Part shown: one piece after another, positions 57,201-64,000 of the stretch
Layout of the letters: the number at the start of each line of letters is the position of its first letter
Numbering within the stretch: position 1 is the first letter of the stretch
Assembly (NCBI GenBank): GCA_002778195.1
Contig: PCDI01000007.1
Location: 1,372,576 to 1,436,575 of the forward strand
Direction: 5' to 3'
Source: Raffaelea ambrosiae
Lineage: Eukaryota > Ascomycota > Sordariomycetes > Ophiostomatales > Ophiostomataceae
Length of the DNA: 64,000 nt
The notes under the pieces: model-generated
Databases searched by the model: none
Seen by the model: the letters and a program-made list of their open reading frames with translations, nothing else
What the model was told of the DNA's origin: nothing
Position numbers and translations under genes: made by a program

Positions 57201-59326
57201 TCAGACCGGCCAGACAGCTGCCAAGCCCGCAGCAGACAGCATCACACCAACCAAAAGACAAAAGAGACAAGAACAGGGCTCACCTTGGTAAGGCAGTCAG
57301 TCTGCCTCCATCCTCTAGTTATGTACTTCCGCCCCCCTACGTTCCATCAAGCCACCAAGCCACCGGACAAAAGTCTTTGCGTCCAGTCCGCGGCCTCCAT
57401 TTTCTACTCCGTGGTGGTTTCGGTCTCTTGGGTTTCGGCCTTTTCTTGCATTCCCTGCGTTCCCCGTCCTGTCGGCGTTGGCTTTGCTTCGGCTTCTGTG
57501 TGCTGGCGGCCTTTCTTTCCGTTTGCTTGTTTTCCCGTTTGACGTTTGATCTTTTTTTTTCTTCTTTCTCTCTCAACCACTCCCCAGCAGTGTCGTTCCA
57601 GCCAAGTGGCACTGGCGTGCCTCAGCACTCCCATCCCTCGTCCAGGGTCGTAGATACGGCAGCCCTTGCCTGGGATTCTCTTGGATCACCTGCTCTGGAT
57701 TGTCTGGCCTGCCTCTCTTGTCTGGCCTGTTCCTTGCCTGTTGAGAAGACAGTGTATGCTTGCTGCATGCCATGCACGCCATTACGCACAAGCTACGGCA
57801 AATGGGCTTCGGCACCGTCGTGCTGTGCCCTTGATTTTTCCCGGCCTTTTCCCCATGCTGGTCCCTAACGAGTCATACTCGCATCTGTCTGTCCTACGTC
57901 CACTTACACCGTCCACCACTTACACCGTCCATCAGTTGCACCGTTCATCGTCCACACCCCCCCTCCCCCCTCCCCCTTGCCTTGTCGTTTGCACATCCAC
58001 ACACCCCCCACCCCTCCTCTACCCATTGCCCATTGCCGAAGATATCCATTCTTGGGTTAATCGGGCCCAGACTAATAACTCTTTTCACACCACCAAAAGA
58101 AAAAGAGCGTTGTAAGTTTGAGAGAAAAGTGAAAAGTGTGCGCGCCGGTGTGTGTAAGTCTGCTACTGTACTCGTACACACAACACAGTACGCATGTTCA
58201 TCGTCGTCCTTCCCGCTTCTGCCCTCCTGGCCAGCCTTTCACTCTCTCTGTCATTGGCTTCCCTTGATTTTCCTGGGTTCCCCGGATTTGCCTGGGCTCT
58301 GCCTCTGGCTCCCTCTCCCTCTTCTGTTTCGTTCTATCCCTCCCACCCCTGGCCAGGCCCAGCCATGTCTAGACCCTGTCCAGGTGTGTGCCATGGACGG
58401 CTCTCTCTCTCTCTCTCTCGCTCTCTCTCGCGCGGGACAGAATCAAATATATCCCCAGCTCTGCTTACAAGCAGAGCTCATCTATAGAATAAGGACGTCG
58501 GAAAGCATGTCCACTTCCCTGTCCATATGGTACCTGCCCACCTGGTTTTGTCCACTTGGCTGTCCGCTTGGCTGTCCGCGCTCCTCTCTCCCNCCCCCCC
58601 CCCTTGTGGGAAAGGTTCAGAAATAAGAAATTATAAAGCTGTATACACTTCAACCTTTTTTGTATCTGGTTCCCTGTTCTGCTCTCTTTTGTGTGTTTCG
58701 CATGGCTATTTTGCTCACTTTCCTTCCTGGGATCATTCATTATTTGCTCTCTCTTATAAATCCAAGAAGATTTCCCTCGTATCAAGGTTGGGCTACCCAG
58801 ATCAAAGCTGGCCCAGACCACGCACGCACAATACAAGAGAGCCCACACCCACCACTCTCCCCCCCCCCCTCTCCCAGTGTTTCCTTCCTTTTTCGTTCTT
58901 TCCTCCTTTTTTCTGGTTCTGGTTCTGGTTCTTAAGCCGGCTGTTTCAAGAAACCTTCTACACGCCCTCCCTCGTCGTTTTCGCCTTGCCTGCCAACCCA
59001 CCCAGCCTCATTGTCCCGTGGAAGTTGCCCCTGCCTCCCACAGATCACGGATATTTCCATTGCTCCACCGCCGTAACTAATCCGAGCCACGGACCTACGT
59101 GTATTTCGCCGGGCATTGTTGCCGCCAATACTGGCCGTCTGCTTTGTGTCTGCTTTGTTATAATTCGGGCTTCGTTTGCCGCTCTCTCTCTCTCTCTTCC
59201 CTGTTGCTCTTCTTCAGTTGTTTATGAAACACTGTCCCATCATTTTGTTTTGATTCTTTCTCAGTTGGCTCATCTTTGCCTCCTTCTTATACACACTCAC
59301 AACGTCTTCCACTGGCGACAGACACC
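54261..59326. other. 5.1-kb gene-poor region upstream of ferric reductase
   Basis: Open frames here are low-complexity (Ser/Cys/Phe-rich) and show no family motif. CT microsatellites occur at about 58395-58432 and 59180-59200, C-runs at about 57955-57980 and 58590-58603 (with an N at 58593), and TACGAGTA words at 54944-54951 and 58169-58176. The last part should contain the ferric reductase promoter; I saw no GATA-factor iron-response consensus (ATCWGATAA) near the start. Confidence 0.45.
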
Positions 59327-61791
59327 ATGGAAGACATCACGAACAATCCCAGGAGCCTTCGCGCGGACCTCCTCGTGGATCTCCATCAGCATGCCCAAGC
59401 AGGCGGCAGCAGCTCCTCGGCGGCTGCCTTCGCCTCCCGCGCCCTCCAGAACGAAAGGTCGGCCACCTACTTCGCCGCTGCCATCTGCGGCATCATTGCC
59501 ATCTTTACGTTTCTGCACTGGACTCGACTGCTGGTGAGCACCAGCCAGCGAGGGTCGCACCCCTTCCCGGCCGCAGTGGCGAAGCCGTTTGTGGTCGTCT
59601 CACGGAAGCTGCGCAACCTCCTCGTCCGCGGTGCGCCCGGGGTAAGCTCGTCTGGCCATGGCCTGCTGGTGGCTCTCTATGTGGCCATCAACCTGACTCT
59701 GGTCTTGACGAATGTCGACAAGACGAGCGGTGGTGCGGAAGGGTCTCGCCTTGGATGGTACGTGTGCCGTCTTCTATCCAGTTTTTGTCATCCTCTGTCT
59801 GCAGTCTCTCTTGGTTTTTGTCTTCAACTTTCAACCACCCTCTTCTTATCATTCTCTCGCATTATGCGTTTCTTTTCTCATTTTTTGTCTCATTCTTTGC
59901 CTCTTGTTATTTCCTCTTTCACATCATATTTTTGTTGTTCTCTCACATTTTGTCTTTGATATTTCGTCTCGATATCTCGTCTTTGATATCTCGTCTTCGA
60001 TACGTCGTCTTTCCGTCTCATTTCCGTCCAATATTCGTCATTTCACGAGCCCGGCTGACACACGCACAGGATCCTCATGACCAACGTGTGCTTCATTGTC
60101 TTCTTGGCGCTCAAAAACACCCCCCTCGCCTACCTGACCGCGTACTCGTACGAGCGCCTCAACGCCTTGCACCAGATCGCCGGCTGTACCACCTTCCTGC
60201 TGCTCCTCGTACACGCCATCTCGTACACTGTCTACTTCTACCAGAAGAACAAGATGTCCATCCTGCGCGAGCACGAGCAGATCGCCGGCATGGTCGCCGG
60301 CTTCATGTTCCTGCTCATGGTGTCCACCGCCCTGCTGATCCGCCGCTTTGCTTACGAGGTGTTTTATGCCATGCACATGACGGCTTTTGTGATCTCGGTC
60401 GTCGCCATCGGCTTCCACCGGCCCGACTTTGCCGACCGCATACCCATTGTCACCTGTCTCACGGCGGGCCTCTTTGCCGCCGACCGGCTGATCCGCCTGT
60501 TCCGCCTGGCCGCCAACTGCACCAACAACAAGGCCACCGTGTACCCGCTGCCCAACGGGGGCACGCGCGTCCTCCTGGCCAAGAAGCCGTTCCGGGCCGT
60601 CCCCGGCAAGCACTTGTTTCTCTGGATCCCGCACATCCGCCTCCTGGAGACGCACCCGTTCACCATCATCGACACGAACCCGACCGAGTTCGTGGTCAAG
60701 TCCCACAACGGGTTCACCCGGCAGCTGCACGACTATGCCACGGCACACCCGGGCGGCGAGCTGTGGGCAGCTGCCGAGGGACCGTACGGCACCTTCCCGG
60801 ACCCCATGGAGTACGACAAGATCATCTTGATTGCTGGCGGCAGCGGTGCTAGTTACACCTTTGGCCTGGCCGTCAACATGCTGGAGCGCATGGATGCCCA
60901 GTCGGCCAAGAACATTGTCTTTATCTGGACAGCCAAGACAGAGGGTAACGTTGACGTCCTCGTATTCTTTTTGTGTTTTCCGTGTTCTTGTTTCCTTGGT
61001 TTCTTTGGTTTCCTTGGTGTCCTTGGTTTCCTTGGTGTCCTTGGTTTCCTTGGNTTGGTTTCCTTGGTGTCCTTGGTTTCCTTGGTGTCCTTGGTTTCCT
61101 TGGCTTCCTTGGCCTCTTTGTCGTTTCCATCATACGATGGACCTTCCAGCTGGACTAATGCTGGAGACTTTGAACAGAGAACCTCACTTGGTACTCGGAA
61201 CACATACAGACTTTGCGCACACACCGCAATGCCCCCAAGGTCCATGTATCGTTGTATGTGACACACGTGCCCGGCTCGTCGTCGTCGGACGACGAGGCCA
61301 ACCACCGTGGCGATGGTGGCCACAGCAGCGACAACAGCAACAACAGCAGCAACAACAGAAGGAACGCCGGCCGTGCCGATGACGACGATGGCTCCGAGAC
61401 CGACGGGCCTCCGCACCAGCAGCAGCAGCGCGACAGCGAACAGCCCATGACGGCAGAGGAGAAGGAGACCATCGTCGTGGAGACGCAAGCGAGAAGAACG
61501 AGGGCACCACGGGGCAACAACACGGTAGACATAGAAAAGGCCGCGGACGCCGAGGCCAGCGACAGCAACGCGTCCGAGTCGATGCCGCTGCGGCACGAGT
61601 ACTTGGAGGGCCGGCCCGATGCGGCGATGGTTATTGAAAGCGCAGTGTCGTCGACGGCACGGTCGCAGCGCGTGCTGGTGGCGGCGTGCGGTCCTTCGCC
61701 GCTGATGAAGGTGGTGCGCAACGCGACGGCCCAGTGCATCACGAGCGACGGCCCGGGCGTGGAGCTTCACTGCGAGCAGTTTGGATGGTAG
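59327..61791 (+). CDS. Ferric reductase-like transmembrane oxidoreductase (FRE/NOX superfamily)
   Basis: Exons 59327-59757, 60070-60944 and 61178-61791 give 639 residues. The protein should move electrons from NADPH through FAD and two haems across a membrane to reduce Fe(III) or Cu(II) outside the cell. Hydrophobic segments near 48-70, 115-130 and throughout 145-290 form the membrane core. Two H-x13-H pairs (His178/His192 and His246/His260) are the expected bis-haem ligands. HPFTIID (from 339) is the FAD site and GGSGASYTFG (from 400) the NADPH site; the C-terminal VAACGPSPLM completes the fold. Within the NADPH domain an insert of about 120 residues, rich in Ser/Asn/Gln/Asp, lies between SLYVTHV and the Cys-Gly motif. 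Intron 2 (60945-61177) carries a minisatellite with an undefined base. Metal specificity cannot be read from sequence. Confidence 0.93.
60988..61115. repeat. TTTCCTTGG / TGTCCTTGG minisatellite in ferric reductase intron 2
   Basis: About a dozen 9-bp units alternate between TTTCCTTGG and TGTCCTTGG, with an N at 61054 where the assembly could not resolve the array. It fills over half of the 233-bp intron, so copy number and intron length are probably variable. Confidence 0.9.
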
Positions 61792-63450
61792 TAGAGTCCA
61801 AAACTTGAGTATGCAGTGAAGCTTGCCCTGTTCCGTCTTTTTCTCCTTCTCTTTCTTTCTCTCTGCTGTCCATTCTCTTCGGAGGCCTTTCGTCTCTTCC
61901 CGTTTCTTCAGTCCCTTCTGCACACACCAAGGTCGATCCTTTTTCACTTCTCTGGAACATGATTTGTTTGTTCTCTTCTATTATTTCTTTCTTTTTTTTT
62001 TTTTTGCTTGCCATCTACGGCGTATACTTTGTCTTTTCCCACTGCCTGACTCGATTCGTTCCTTTTTATTTTCCTTTGGTGCTCGGGGGAGTTCTGGGCA
62101 AGAAACAAACCTACAGTATATATTTCAATTTCCTTTGTCGCCCTCTTCTTGTCTTTCATGTCGCCATGATTTGAGATGTCCATTTTTTTGCAGGGGAAAC
62201 TCTCCTACACGAAATACCAACAATAAGAAATTTTTTTTTTTAAAATAGATCCCTCATTCGGTTGAAACAGAAACAGAAACAGGAGGGGACCCAGATATAC
62301 ACACAGCCTCGTGGCTTGTACACAGTACACTGTTTCGAAAATATGGAGAGCATGGCCCTGCCTGCTCCCCAAGACTGGCAATGCCCAGACAATGCCGGAA
62401 AGGACGTTCAATGTCCGCCAAACGTTAGTGAACCTTGGCGACAATAGTCCAATCCATTCGGCTAGGCGAGATGCGACATAACTGGTACGTAGAAACTTGA
62501 GATCATATGTCCTCGCGCCATCTATATCCCGACACGACAACCTCATCCCCCTGTACATTGACTGTTGTACTATGGGAAGAATCTGCTGTGCATGATCATA
62601 ACATTCTAACAGAGTGGTATTGTCTCCTCCTTTCTTTTTTTCCCACCTTTTTTTTTCTTCCGCTATGGAGATATCTTCCCACAAACCACAGGGTTCAACC
62701 GCCTTCCCAAGACGGTGGGTTGGCCGTTTTGGAAGGAAGAGTCTTTGAAACCAGGTCAGGAGAATGACCGAGGTCAGGCCCAGAGTCCAGGCCTCCAAGG
62801 AGACCGGCCGATATACATAGTACATAAAACACAGAAAGTTGCATTGGACAAAAGAAAGCATAACATAATATTCATAATCATCCTCCTGCTTGCTGTCTGT
62901 CATCCGAATCACACCCTCTCACTATAGTGCCAACAGATGGTCTTCCTTTCTCTACTCGTCGACATTAAAACGACAAAAGCAAGATACGTGAGTGTGGCCA
63001 GCTGACTGCTCTGTCTCCTTGTCTGTCAACCTCCCCTAACAGAAGAGATATGCAAGTACATCGTAGTTCCTTGTAACCGCCCAGTGATGCAGGGGACTTG
63101 CTCGGGAGTCGGCGGAAAAGGGGAGAGGGCTGGAGGCCGATAACAGCCCAGTATTGCCACCTCAATCCCACTTGCCATTTACGAGTAGCTCTTCCTGTCA
63201 GATAATACGGGGCTTTCCTTCTTACCGTGAACGCTCCCGATTTCTCTTTCCACTTAAAGTAACAAAACTAGCATAATCATATACCATACCATTCCATGCC
63301 ATAGGCTGTGTTCCAGTCGAGTCTGCAGCGATATGTTTGGCTTTGCATCCTGTAATCCATGCTGGTTAGTAGGGGTTGATTTGTGGTGTACAGGGAGGGG
63401 GGAAGAGTCTGGTAGAACCCAAAACCGTGGGGCTGGGCCATTGTCTCCGA
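61792..63450. other. Intergenic region between ferric reductase and the arginyl-tRNA synthetase remnant
   Basis: This region contains the ferric reductase 3' end, T- and A-runs, a TACATAGTA word at 62814-62822 and a TACGAGTA word at 63180-63187. No gene was recognised. The frame of the synthetase remnant runs on to about 63277 because its stop is lost, but similarity ends at 63451. Confidence 0.5.
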
Positions 63451-64000
63451 CCTGTCCACCGGCGTCAAGCCCAGCAGCCGCAGCCCGTTGTCCAGGACTT
63501 GCCGGGCGCTCTCGTACACCGCCGCACCGGCAAGCGTCACGTCCCGCCCCTCCTTGTTGTCCACGACCTGCAGCACATCATACGACGACGAATTCAGCTG
63601 GTGCGTCAGGCGGAACAGGTATTACGTGAGAATCGTCGACGGCTCTGGATTGGGCAGACACGTAGACGCCACGTCCAGATACTGGGCGATCAGGCGCAGC
63701 AGATCAACGCAGTGCTGCTTGTCCAGGTCCGCTTCCAGCGCGGCGTGCCAGGCGGCCGGATCCCGGAGCACGTAGTGCGACAGCCTGTCGGGGGACAGGT
63801 CGGCCTTGCGGAGAATGGAACGAAGACGCGCGTGGCAGTACGGCAGGTAGGGGCCCGTGTGACGAACCAGGAGCCATGGTCTTCTTCGTACACGCCCCTT
63901 TCGGCGAGCGTCTTCTCGACAAACGCCACGGACGGCCCGCAGCCCGTCAGGCCAGCGAGAGTGGCAGCCAGATAAACTCGATAGATGTCGACCGGTCGAC
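63451..64000 (-). pseudogene. Broken arginyl-tRNA synthetase, C-terminal remnant (runs off the right edge)
   Basis: On the minus strand from the edge, a frame reads VAFVEKTLAERGVYEEDHGSW, resembling the middle of a cytosolic/mitochondrial arginyl-tRNA synthetase. At about 63870 it changes frame and jumps to HTGPYLPYCHARLRSIL, skipping roughly 150 residues that a full enzyme has between these blocks. The new frame continues to LLRLIAQYLDV and PEPSTILT, then meets TAA (complement of 63622-63624) directly before YLFRLTHQLNSSSYDVLQVV. It ends with YESARQVLDNGLRLLGLTP and VDR, after which the family's Met-stop is missing. The deletion, frame change, in-frame stop and lost terminus together mark a pseudogene. 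A functional copy is expected elsewhere in the genome. Confidence 0.75.

Noticed and set aside
4772..61791. Idea that isocitrate dehydrogenase, saccharopine reductase, C1-THF synthase and ferric reductase form an NADPH gene cluster
   Set aside because: They are spread over 57 kb with unrelated genes between them and on different strands. All but the ferric reductase are general housekeeping genes, so chance is the simpler explanation.
63987..64000. 14-bp palindrome GTCGACCGGTCGAC at the right edge
   Set aside because: It is inside the arginyl-tRNA synthetase remnant and ends at an arbitrary window boundary, so no separate function can be argued.

Overview
This window is nuclear DNA of a filamentous ascomycete (Pezizomycotina, probably a Sordariomycete). 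The genes carry short GT...AG introns with fungal branch points such as TGCTAAC. Coding regions are GC-rich and full of homopeptide tracts, and several proteins are lineage-typical (an Iec3-type INO80 subunit, saccharopine reductase, a Bud2/Cla2-like RasGAP, a fungal ferric reductase). The species cannot be fixed from the sequence alone. Single N bases at 12209, 58593 and 61054 indicate a draft assembly.

Layout from left to right: a MYG1-family nuclease (partial, minus) is divergent from an Iec3-like INO80 subunit (1187-3138, plus). NADP-dependent isocitrate dehydrogenase follows (4772-7029, minus), then a C2H2 zinc-finger regulator (11366-13129, minus) with about 13 kb of gene-free DNA beyond its 5' end. 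CCR4-NOT subunit Not3/Not5 (26364-28679, minus) is divergent from D-aminoacyl-tRNA deacylase (29897-30817, plus). A cyclophilin-40 (31572-32783, plus) converges on a large RasGAP (33789-38204, minus). Saccharopine reductase (41821-43926, plus) and the trifunctional C1-tetrahydrofolate synthase (45397-48632 plus an in-frame 5' extension) lie in tandem. A gene-poor stretch of about 10.7 kb holds a decayed short-chain dehydrogenase (53415-54260). A ferric reductase follows (59327-61791, plus), and the right edge holds a broken arginyl-tRNA synthetase fragment (63451-64000, minus).

Most genes are housekeeping and do not form an obvious cluster. Four active genes make or use NADPH (isocitrate dehydrogenase, saccharopine reductase, C1-THF synthase, ferric reductase), which may be chance. 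Two enzymes, isocitrate dehydrogenase and C1-THF synthase, show the same design: a mitochondrial-type N-terminal extension ahead of an internal Met that begins the conserved protein, as expected for dual targeting from one gene.

About 57% of the window is non-coding. It contains simple repeats, a perfect 15-bp hairpin, several homopolymer G or C runs of 12 or more, and two short words (TACATAGTA and TACGAGTA) far above chance frequency outside genes. I found no tRNA, rRNA, CRISPR array, transposase or reverse transcriptase that I could support, and no clear new multi-gene system.
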